From an uncultured bacterium (GTDB taxonomy: Bacteria > Verrucomicrobiota > Kiritimatiellia > RFP12 > UBA1067), in assembly GCA_902801025.1 (NCBI GenBank), contig CADCGZ010000017.1, forward strand, positions 1 to 54,684: a stretch of DNA of 54,684 bases, in the 5' to 3' direction. Shown here piece after piece: positions 20,533 to 27,788 of the stretch. The notes beneath the pieces are model-generated. The model had not been told where the DNA came from. It did no database searches and worked only from the letters and a program-made list of their open reading frames with translations. The position numbers and the translations under genes were made by a program. Every line of letters starts with the position of its first letter. The stretch's first letter is position 1.

Positions 20533-22536
20533 ATGGCAGTCGCGAAAATCGAATACAAAAGGGAGTTCTTCGACAGGGACTACACCCTGAAGGAGGCCTA
20601 TGGTCGCGTTTGGAAGTATGCGCGGAAGTACCGTCTGCGGCTTGCGGTTGGCGTAATATGCGGAATGGCGACTGCTGGAACGCTCGTTCCACTCTTCCAG
20701 ATTGTGCAGCCCGCGCTTCAGCATGTCGAGTCGCATGACGCTGGAATCGTCCGCGAAGAGGCTGTGCCAGCCGTGGAGGCGGCGCCCGAGGCCGCAGCCA
20801 AGCCAGAGGTAGATGCCGGCAACGCCCACAAAAAGGTCAAGAAGAACTCCTTTGAGAAGCAGATCGAGAAGAATTCGAAGTTGCCGAGCTGGTATCCCAA
20901 GGTCGAGAAATTCGCCGCAAAGTGCGGTATAACGATCCAGACCGAGACAGGCGGCATGGCTGGGGCGCTTCTGCTGATCGTTCTCGTCGTAATTCCCGTA
21001 GTCGCCCTCGTGCGACTCGTCTTGATGTATCTGAATCACTACTGCCTAAGCTGGTCTGGGGCACATGCCGTCGCGGATATACGGCAGGAACTTTTCGACC
21101 ATGTGGAGCGACAGGGGCTTGAGTTCTTCGGTCGCGTCGACGTCGGTCAGGTGATGACTCGGATGGCGGCCGACCCGCAGCAGATCCAGATAATCCTGTC
21201 TACGGTGCTTTCCGAGGTTGCGATGGCCCCGTTCGAGATTTTCGTCGCGATTGGCTTTATCATCTGGTTCGCCGTTACGAACCACATGCTCCCGACGCTC
21301 TGTCTCATCTTCATCGGGTTCCCGCTTTTTGTGATTCCGGTGCAGGCGCTCGGCAAGCGCGTCAAGAAGTGGGCTCGTCGGTCGATGGAACGCAGCTCGA
21401 TGGTTGGCTCCAAGATCATCGAGGTCATGACCTGTATCAAGATCGTCAAGAGCTACAACACAGAGGACCTCGAGACGAGGCGCTATGCGTCGACAAACAA
21501 CTACTTCCTCAAGTCGATGATGCGCGGCCTCAGGATAAGCCTCATGGTCGGACCGACTGTCGAGACGGTCGGCATCTTTCTCATCTGCGGCTTCCTCGTC
21601 TGGTGCTTTGCAGTTGACATCAAGATCTCCGATGTCGTACCGATGCTGGCGCCGCTTCTCATCATCTACAAGCCGATAAAGCAGCTTTCGAAACTCCAGA
21701 TGCAGATCGAGACCTCGATGGCGGCGCTCAACCGAATCTACTCGCTTCTCGACGTGCACCTTGAACTCCCGGAGAAGCCGGACGCCGTCTCAAAGAAGAC
21801 GTTCGATGGCAAGATGGCGTTTGAGAACGTTTCGTTCCGCTACGGCACTGCCGAGGCAGACGCCGTGTCGCACGCTTCGTTCGAGATCCCGCGCGGCAAG
21901 ATTGTCGCGGTGGTCGGCGGCACTGGCAGCGGCAAGTCGACGCTCTCGAACCTTCTTGCACGGTTCTTCGACCCGACCGAGGGGCGCGTCACGATGGATG
22001 GTGTGGACTTGCGCGACATCAGGATATCTGATCTCCGCACGCTCGTCGGCGCAGTCGCGCAGGAGTCGATTCTCTTCAACGACACGATCGAGGAGAACAT
22101 CCGCTACGGCACGCCAAACGCGACGTACGACGAGGTCGTGGCCGCAGCGAAGCTGGCGAACGCCCACGATTTCATCATGGCGCAGCCCGAGGGGTACAAG
22201 CGCGTAGTCGGCGAGAAGGGTTTCGCGCTTTCCGGCGGCGAGCGCCAGAGAATCTGCATCGCACGCGCGATACTGAGAAACCCGCCTATCCTCGTCCTCG
22301 ACGAGGCGACGAGCGCTCTCGATACCGTGACCGAGCGCATTGTCCAGGACGCGCTTACGAAGCTCATGGAGAGCCGCACGACTTTTGCGATCGCCCACCG
22401 CCTTTCGACGATTCGCAACGCAGACCTCATACTCGTCATGGACCACGGCGAAATCGTCGAGCGCGGCACGCACGATGAGCTCTACGCGAAGGGCGGCGTC
22501 TACCGCAGGCTCTGCGACATGCAGAAGACAACGTAA
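20533..22536 (+). CDS. ABC exporter, MsbA-like membrane-ATPase fusion
   Basis: The 667-residue half-transporter has a six-helix membrane domain (about residues 35-400) followed by an ATPase domain: Walker A GGTGSGKST (about 462), Q-loop VAQES, signature LSGGERQR (about 565), Walker B ILVLDEATSALD (about 585) and the H-loop AHRLST. A charged stretch of about 100 residues (70-140, rich in Ala, Lys and Glu) enlarges the first periplasmic loop, which is longer than usual in MsbA. It dimerises to flip a lipid or lipid-linked glycan, fitting the following epimerase, glycosyltransferase and methyltransferase genes. The next ATG begins directly after the stop. Confidence 0.92.
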   Translation: MAVAKIEYKREFFDRDYTLKEAYGRVWKYARKYRLRLAVGVICGMATAGTLVPLFQIVQPALQHVESHDAGIVREEAVPAVEAAPEAAAKPEVDAGNAHKKVKKNSFEKQIEKNSKLPSWYPKVEKFAAKCGITIQTETGGMAGALLLIVLVVIPVVALVRLVLMYLNHYCLSWSGAHAVADIRQELFDHVERQGLEFFGRVDVGQVMTRMAADPQQIQIILSTVLSEVAMAPFEIFVAIGFIIWFAVTNHMLPTLCLIFIGFPLFVIPVQALGKRVKKWARRSMERSSMVGSKIIEVMTCIKIVKSYNTEDLETRRYASTNNYFLKSMMRGLRISLMVGPTVETVGIFLICGFLVWCFAVDIKISDVVPMLAPLLIIYKPIKQLSKLQMQIETSMAALNRIYSLLDVHLELPEKPDAVSKKTFDGKMAFENVSFRYGTAEADAVSHASFEIPRGKIVAVVGGTGSGKSTLSNLLARFFDPTEGRVTMDGVDLRDIRISDLRTLVGAVAQESILFNDTIEENIRYGTPNATYDEVVAAAKLANAHDFIMAQPEGYKRVVGEKGFALSGGERQRICIARAILRNPPILVLDEATSALDTVTERIVQDALTKLMESRTTFAIAHRLSTIRNADLILVMDHGEIVERGTHDELYAKGGVYRRLCDMQKTT

Positions 22537-23436
22537 ATGGCCACACAAGCAAAGATCGCTATATTCGGCGCAAACGGCTATATCGGCCGCCATCTGTCGC
22601 GCCATTTCCTCGGGCTCGGGATGTCCGTCGACGCCTTCGACGTCCAGCCGGAGTCCAAGGTCGCGTCCGTGCACTACGAGACGTGCGACATCTGCGACGT
22701 TGCCTTCTGGGAGCGTTTCCAGCCGCAGGGCTACACGGCCATCTTCTTCCTCGCGGGGCTTTCTGGCGTTGAAAGGAGCTTCCGCGAGGCCGAGACGTTC
22801 CTCGAGGTGAACATCGGCGGGTTCGCGGCACTGCTGCGCCGGATGGAAGGGCTTGGCGAGGCGGCGCCGCGCATCGTCTTTCCTTCGTCCCGTCTCGTCT
22901 ACGACGGCGGCTCTGCTGTCGACGAGTCGTCTCTGCGGCGGTCGCGTTCAGTCTATGCCGCGACCAAGGTCGCGTGCGAGGAGTTGCTCTCGGCCTATCA
23001 CGACAGGTTCGGCCAGTCATACGTAGTCCTGCGTATCTGCGTTCCGTTTGGCGACATTTCCGATTCCGGGTATTCGTATGGCACAATCGGCTTTTTCATG
23101 TCCAACGTCAGGGAGGGCAAGCCGATCACGGTCTATGGCGATGGCTCTTGCCGCAAGACATATACGTCGATCGACGATGTCTGCGACATTGCCGCTCGCT
23201 GCATCGACGCCTCGGTTCCGAGCGGAGTCTACAACGTCGGCGGCCACGAGTATACCCTCAAGGAAGTCGCCGAGATGATCTGCGCCCGCACCGGGGCGAC
23301 ATGGGTGTCGGTTCCGTTCCCCGAGTCTGCAAGGCGAGTCGAGATGGGCAACATCGCGATGGATAGCGCCAAGCTCGACGCGGTCATAGGCAAGACGGAG
23401 TACCGCAAGCTTTCCGACTCCATAGACGCGATTTGA
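22537..23436 (+). CDS. NAD-dependent epimerase/dehydratase (extended SDR)
   Basis: The 299-residue protein has the Rossmann motif FGANGYIGRHL (residues 7-17), a serine in FPSSRLVY (about 112) and the catalytic YAATK (about 133-137), then ICVPFGD and a C-terminal substrate-binding region with GDGSCRKTYTSIDDVCDIAA. This is the architecture of sugar-nucleotide 4-epimerases and dehydratases acting on UDP-, GDP- or dTDP-sugars. The sugar is not known. It is adjacent to the ABC exporter without a gap. Confidence 0.9.
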   Translation: MATQAKIAIFGANGYIGRHLSRHFLGLGMSVDAFDVQPESKVASVHYETCDICDVAFWERFQPQGYTAIFFLAGLSGVERSFREAETFLEVNIGGFAALLRRMEGLGEAAPRIVFPSSRLVYDGGSAVDESSLRRSRSVYAATKVACEELLSAYHDRFGQSYVVLRICVPFGDISDSGYSYGTIGFFMSNVREGKPITVYGDGSCRKTYTSIDDVCDIAARCIDASVPSGVYNVGGHEYTLKEVAEMICARTGATWVSVPFPESARRVEMGNIAMDSAKLDAVIGKTEYRKLSDSIDAI

Positions 23437-23453
23437 GCTGCGGAGTGGCTGCG

Positions 23454-24500
23454 ATGAAGATCGTTCTTTACAAGGACAACCTTGCGACTGGGAGAGGGGC
23501 CGACAAGGCCATCTGCTCGCTTGCCGACGAACTCTGCCGTAGGGGGTACGACACGACGATCGTGACAGGCCCGCAGGAAGTCGCGTTTTCCTTTCCCGTA
23601 GGTTCTGGCGTCACGATCGAGCACCGCGGTCGCGAGGAAGTCGCTGATTTCGTCTCCGGTTTCGATGTTTGCATCGCGGCCGGCCCCAACGAGATACTCG
23701 ACCTGACCCATGGCGGCAAGGCGCGGGTGCCGACGAAGACGATTGTCGAGCTTCTCGTCTATCCAAAGGGCTTTTTCAAGTGGAAGCACCCGATCCGCAA
23801 CTGGCGGCTCAAGAAGGCGCTCGCTCTCGCAGATGTCGTGCAGATACAGATTGCAGGATATGCCGAGAGCTTGAGCCCGTTCGTCGACCCGAAGAGGATT
23901 GTCGTCATAGGCAACTGGGCGGACGTCCGCGAACCGCCGGCCGAGAAGGGCGAATCCAAGGTCATTCTCTACCCTGCAGCGATTAACAAGAGCAAGAACC
24001 AGCTACTTCTTCTCAAGGCGTTTGCGCGCATCGCCGCCGATTTTCCCGATTGGGAGCTTCATCTGTATGGCAAGGCCGTTCCAAAGTACGGCGAGAAGTG
24101 CAGGGCCGCCGCTGGTGCCTTGCTTGGCGAGGGGCGCGTAAAGTTCTTCGACTTCACGAACGACCTTCCGTCGGTCTACGCGTCGTCCGCGTTCATGGCG
24201 TATCCGTCTCTTCTCGAGGGTTTCCCGCTCGCGATGGTCGAGGGGATGAAGTATCGCCTGCCTGTCGTCGCAGTAGATGCGCTTCCCGGCGTTCGCGACA
24301 TGGTGCTTGACGGCGAAACGGGGCATGTCTCCGAACCGACGGTAGAAGCGTATTCCGCAGCGCTCGCGCGCCTTATGTCAGACAGTGGTCTTCGCACGAA
24401 GATGGGCGAGAGTGCTCGCGCGTTCTGCGCCGAGAGGTATTCGCGTGAGGGCATACTCGCGCAGTGGGAGCGGCTTCTTGCGCGCGTTGCCGGAGAATAG
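23454..24500 (+). CDS. Glycosyltransferase, GT4 family
   Basis: The 348-residue GT-B enzyme has an N-terminal domain (KIVLYKDNLATGRGADKAICSLADEL) and a C-terminal donor domain with NKSKNQLLLLKAFARI (about residue 177), LYGKAVPKYGE and the EGFPLAMVEGMKYRLPVVA block (about 255), including the E-x7-E pair. I chose the ATG at 23454 (GGAG upstream) rather than the TTG at 23433 because the fold starts at MKIVLY. It probably builds a surface glycan with its neighbours. Confidence 0.9.
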   Translation: MKIVLYKDNLATGRGADKAICSLADELCRRGYDTTIVTGPQEVAFSFPVGSGVTIEHRGREEVADFVSGFDVCIAAGPNEILDLTHGGKARVPTKTIVELLVYPKGFFKWKHPIRNWRLKKALALADVVQIQIAGYAESLSPFVDPKRIVVIGNWADVREPPAEKGESKVILYPAAINKSKNQLLLLKAFARIAADFPDWELHLYGKAVPKYGEKCRAAAGALLGEGRVKFFDFTNDLPSVYASSAFMAYPSLLEGFPLAMVEGMKYRLPVVAVDALPGVRDMVLDGETGHVSEPTVEAYSAALARLMSDSGLRTKMGESARAFCAERYSREGILAQWERLLARVAGE

Positions 24501-24505
24501 GCGAC

Positions 24506-25720
24506 ATGGAAAAGTACGAACTCGAAGATTCGCTCAAGGAGGAGATCCGCTCCCGCACGCTCGGCGAGGGCTTCATCAAGCTCGTCCAGTCAGTGCGCAG
24601 GGGTGGCGGACGGTTCAGGATTTCGCTTAGGCCCGTCGAGATTGGCGGCGAACGAAAGTACCAGGCCGAGATGGCCGAGGGGCGCGACGTTCAGGTGAAG
24701 AACTTTGACGCGAACGGCGCTGCGGAGGGCGTCGAGGAAATCATCGCGCAGAAGGGCGCGAGGGAGCTCCACCTCATCACCGCGACTGGAGATCTCCATA
24801 TCCGCGTCACGAAGAAGGGCCATGTTCTCGTCTCTCGCTCTACTGGCGTCGAGCGCGAAGCGACGGTGAAGCCGCACGACAGGGTGAAGAACCTGCCGCT
24901 CGCGCAATTTGATTCTGCCGCTTATCTAAAGGCCGCGGGGCTTGCCGACGGCGACGGTCGCATACGCGCGTCGATGCGCGGCAAGTACGACCAGGTAAAC
25001 GAGTTTCTCAAGGTCGTTGGCGAAGTTATCGCCCCGTGCGCGAATGCACAAAGCACTTTCTTTACAGCCGTAGACTTCGGGTGCGGCAAGGCGTATCTCA
25101 CGGTCGCGCTATACTTTTACCTCGTTCATGTGCTCGGCTACTCCGAGGCGAAGGTTATTGGCGTTGATAGGCGTGCCGACGTCATTGAGTCAGCGCGGAA
25201 AATGGCGGAGAAGCTCGATGTCGCGGATCGCGTATTGTTCCTCGAGTCTGACATCGGCGCGTACAATGCCGAGAGCGTCGATCTCGTCGTCTCGCTTCAC
25301 GCCTGCGACACGGCGACAGACGAATCGATTGCGAAGGGCGTAGAGATGCATGCGCGCTACATCCTTTCCGCGCCATGCTGCCAGCACGAGCTCCAGAAGA
25401 CGATTGGCCCCCAGTCGTCGAAGCCGTTTGCGGGGCTTCTCCGCCAGGGCATACTGCGCGAGCGGCTGTGCGACATTTTGACTGACGCGTTCCGCGCGAT
25501 GATACTTCGCATTCTCGGCTACAAGGTGCAGGTCATGGAGTTCGTCTCGAGCGAGGCGACGGCGCGGAACATAATGCTAAAGTGCGAGTACGGCGTGAAG
25601 CCCGGCCAGCCAGGTCCCGTCGGCGAATACCTCGAGCTCCGCGACTGGTGGAAGGTCGTCCCCTGGCTCGAGACTCGACTCGCGCCGCTTCTCGAAAAGT
25701 ATCTTTCCCGCTACGCCTAA
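24506..25720 (+). CDS. SAM-dependent methyltransferase (Methyltransf_32-like)
   Basis: The 404-residue protein has a poorly conserved N-terminal part (1-180) and a Rossmann methyltransferase domain with the SAM loop VDFGCGKAYLTVALYFYL (about 189-206), IGVDRRADVIE, SLHACDTATD (about 262) and SAPCCQHEL (about 287). The DFGCGK, HACDTATD and APCCQ set is characteristic of the PF13679 family, whose members include RNA and protein methyltransferases. The substrate is unknown. The ATG follows the glycosyltransferase stop by 5 bases, but the function may be unrelated to glycans. Confidence 0.85.
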   Translation: MEKYELEDSLKEEIRSRTLGEGFIKLVQSVRRGGGRFRISLRPVEIGGERKYQAEMAEGRDVQVKNFDANGAAEGVEEIIAQKGARELHLITATGDLHIRVTKKGHVLVSRSTGVEREATVKPHDRVKNLPLAQFDSAAYLKAAGLADGDGRIRASMRGKYDQVNEFLKVVGEVIAPCANAQSTFFTAVDFGCGKAYLTVALYFYLVHVLGYSEAKVIGVDRRADVIESARKMAEKLDVADRVLFLESDIGAYNAESVDLVVSLHACDTATDESIAKGVEMHARYILSAPCCQHELQKTIGPQSSKPFAGLLRQGILRERLCDILTDAFRAMILRILGYKVQVMEFVSSEATARNIMLKCEYGVKPGQPGPVGEYLELRDWWKVVPWLETRLAPLLEKYLSRYA

Positions 25721-25743
25721 AAGCCGCACCGCTCGATGTATAG

Positions 25744-25983
25744 TGGTGGCGCTTCCGCGGTGGGGCGTGTTTCGGCTTAGGGCTCGCTAGTTTTGCCGCG
25801 AATACACGGCAAAACTCCGGCGAAAAAGCCGGTGGCGACATCGATTTCGCGGTCTTTCACATTTTGCCCATGCCGTCAAGCCTCTCGGCAAAATGACGAC
25901 GCGTCGAAATCGGGTCGCTTCCGTCTTTTTCGTTGTCGCTTCGCATTGCGCCGAAACACCCCCTCCGCTCCCGCGCCCTAACT
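25744..25983. other. Large multi-branched foldable element in a 600-base non-coding stretch
   Basis: No convincing gene lies between 25721 and 26326. The first part can fold as a branched structure. The outer stem pairs 25757-25776 with 25950-25968 (GTGTTTCGGC with GCCGAAACAC, extended by GGGG/CCCC and GCGG/CCGC across one bulge and one mismatch). Inside lie a 10-base hairpin (AGTTTTGCCG/CGGCAAAACT, 25789-25816), a 5-base GC hairpin (25817-25832) and a long arm of GCGAC/GTCGC, CGATTTCG/CGAAATCG and CATTTTGCC/GGCAAAATG (about 25834-25918). It could be a structured RNA or a palindromic mobile element; the strand is unknown. Family-B-like GACTCTAA units follow to about 26045. Confidence 0.5.
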
Positions 25984-26204
25984 CTATCCGATACTACGCC
26001 GACTCTGCTCTGTCCCTAACCGACTCTAACTGCTCCTAATCCGACCCGCCACTTCACCGCGCATCCGACGAACCGCGTCGCCGCATGTCGCTCAGTTCGG
26101 CACTCGCCCCCTCGTCCCTTGCCTCACCTTCCATAAGGCGCGTTTCTCTTCGCAGCATCTGCGCTCGCCGACGTTCCGTCAGCTCGCTTAGCCGCGCCGC
26201 GTAT

Positions 26205-26248
26205 CCCCGGAGCGAAGCGGAGTCGCCGAAGGCGAGCTCAATGCGGGG
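26205..26248. other. Nested hairpin before the small secreted ORF
   Basis: Stems CCCCG/CGGGG, GAGC/GCTC and TCGCC/GGCGA around a GAA loop form one long interrupted hairpin about 60 bases before the 26311 promoter. It has no T-run on the plus strand, so it is not a typical terminator. The rest of 26046-26310 shows nothing I can identify. Confidence 0.4.
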
Positions 26249-26310
26249 TGCAAATTCGTCGCGCTGTCTTTCACAACTTCTTCAAAATCCAACACGAAAC
26301 GCGGCGAAAA

Positions 26311-26319
26311 TGGTATAAT
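26311..26319 (+). promoter_or_regulatory. Extended -10, predicted leaderless start
   Basis: TGGTATAAT; the ATG at 26327 follows after 7 bases with no ribosome site, the same layout as the larger genes with leaderless starts in this window. Confidence 0.72.
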
Positions 26320-26326
26320 GCACAGC

Positions 26327-26539
26327 ATGAAGAACCGCGCAAAGCCCGCCCTCGCCCTCGCGCTTGCCATCGTCGGCGCGGTGGCCGCGCCCTTGCGCTC
26401 TGAAGCCCGCGGCGGTTCTTGCGGCTGCGGCGAGAGTTGCCAACCACTTGCAAAACAGGCCTTTCGCGGGGCCTGTCCCCAAATCTTCGCCTTGACGAAG
26501 GATTGCAAGCGGCGAATCGAAAGGGTCGCGCCTCTATGA
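26327..26539 (+). CDS. Small secreted Cys-rich protein with a REP-encoded tail
   Basis: The 70-residue ORF has a good signal peptide (MKNRAKPALALALAIVGAVAAP, then LRSEARG) and a short Gly/Cys segment (GGSCGCGESC). The second half (about residues 44-54, AFRGACPQIFA) is encoded by a REP sequence also found around the RAYT gene, so the original gene may have been shorter or cut by a REP insertion. The leaderless promoter box supports real expression of the start. The cysteine-rich core could bind metal; no family is recognised. Confidence 0.5.
   Translation: MKNRAKPALALALAIVGAVAAPLRSEARGGSCGCGESCQPLAKQAFRGACPQIFALTKDCKRRIERVAPL
26456..26483 (+). repeat. REP sequence 1
   Basis: Core GCGGGGCCTGTCCCC with an upstream CAGGCCTTTC arm. 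It matches the complement of 31806-31831 almost base for base and is related to 32614-32636 and 32861-32887. Confidence 0.8.
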
Positions 26540-26696
26540 CAAGGAAAACCTACTGTGGCAATTTACTGTGGCAATCAGGTCTGACCCTGTTGGCTCGCGG
26601 GGCGTCTGTTGAAACACATTTCCATTCCATTCCCCCGCTATCATCGACAATCCACAATCCCACTTAATATCAACGCAAGAGTGAAATATTGAAATA

Positions 26697-26705
26697 TGAT
26701 ATAAT
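26697..26705 (+). promoter_or_regulatory. Extended -10 followed by an ATG-TAG start-stop
   Basis: TGATATAAT is followed after 5 bases by ATG at 26711 and immediately by TAG. Transcription from here gives a leader of about 80 bases before the next gene (ATG 26789, GGAGGTGTT ribosome site). The preceding 26540-26690 holds a direct repeat of TACTGTGGCAAT (about 26551-26575) and no gene. Confidence 0.55.
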
Positions 26706-26788
26706 GTGCCATGTAGGGTTGTCATGCAATACGCTGGTGTAGCATAGATGGCGCGGAGGTGACAACGGCTTGAAAGAACGGAGGTGTT

Positions 26789-27742
26789 ATGAGTGTTAGA
26801 AAGTCAGTACAACTTTTGACAACATGGATTGTGATGGCTGCAGCAATCATGTGGACTGGGCGTGCCGAGACCGTGACGAACGTGCGCGGCTCGCAGCGAC
26901 CAAACTCAAACCTTGTCGATATCTACTACGACCTCAACGCTGTTGACGGCTGGTCGTATACGGTTGAAGTTGCAATTGAAGGTCGCACGAATGAGGTGAC
27001 GGCAACCACCTTCAGCGGCGATGTCGGCAAAGGCATTGCGCCAGGCAAAAACCGCCACATCGTCTGGGAGGCGGGGATTGACTGGCGCGGCAAGAAAGGC
27101 GACGTAAAGGCAGTTGTGACGGCCACGGTTGAAGTTCCTAAGGGAAAGCCCAAGAAGGTTCAACTCTGGGCGGGTGGTCCATATTGGGCCGACAGGAACA
27201 TCGGTGCTGACGCACCATGGGAATATGGCCTCTACTTCTGGTGGGGCGATACGACGGGGCATCGGCCAGGTTACAATTTCAGCTCGGGCAATTCCGCCAT
27301 TTATACATACGGTAAGAGCGTATCTGAACTGCAAAGCGCCGGTTGGGTGACGAGTAGCGGTGTCCTTGCGCCAAGCCACGATGCGGCGCATGTCAAGTGG
27401 GGTGGCGCTTGGCGCATGCCGACGGATGCTGAGTTTTCCGCGCTCATCAACAACTGCGATTGGACGTGGACGACACAGAGCGGCGTGAACGGTTATGTCG
27501 TTCGCGGCAGAGGACACTATTCCTCTAATAGCATCTTCCTCCCCTGCACCGGTCTCGGCAATGGGACTTCGCACTACTCTGCTGGTTCGAACGGCTACCA
27601 CTGGTCGTCCGTTCCGTACCCCGACAAGAGCTGGGGCGCGTGGAGCCTCTACTTCCACGCTTCGGGCAGCCACGGCTTGGGCGATCGCAGTGACCGCGCC
27701 TTAGGGCTTCCCGTTCGTCCCGTGCAGGGGTTCACCAATTAG
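26789..27742 (+). CDS. Secreted C-type-lectin-like protein, Fibrobacter major-paralogue domain type
   Basis: The 317-residue protein has a signal peptide (about 1-28), an N-terminal beta region with YYDLNAVDGWSYTVEVAIEG, and a C-terminal formylglycine-enzyme/C-lectin-like domain (about 130-315): LWAGGPYWADRNIGA, GGAWRMPTDAEF, FLPCTGLGN, HWSS, AWSLYF and a final GLPVRPV. These are the landmarks of Fib_succ_major domains and also of the C-lec variable proteins diversified by retroelements. It likely binds ligands at the cell surface. No reverse transcriptase lies nearby. It shares its transcript with the 1236-residue gene 46 bases downstream. Confidence 0.83.
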   Translation: MSVRKSVQLLTTWIVMAAAIMWTGRAETVTNVRGSQRPNSNLVDIYYDLNAVDGWSYTVEVAIEGRTNEVTATTFSGDVGKGIAPGKNRHIVWEAGIDWRGKKGDVKAVVTATVEVPKGKPKKVQLWAGGPYWADRNIGADAPWEYGLYFWWGDTTGHRPGYNFSSGNSAIYTYGKSVSELQSAGWVTSSGVLAPSHDAAHVKWGGAWRMPTDAEFSALINNCDWTWTTQSGVNGYVVRGRGHYSSNSIFLPCTGLGNGTSHYSAGSNGYHWSSVPYPDKSWGAWSLYFHASGSHGLGDRSDRALGLPVRPVQGFTN

Positions 27743-27788
27743 CGAGCGAAGCGAGCGTATTCAATTTTTCAATTCTTCTGAACAAGCT

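Noticed and set aside
26188..26508. Minus-strand ORF spanning the promoter and small secreted ORF
   Set aside because: No signal, family or ribosome site; it runs antisense through the promoter, signal peptide and REP.
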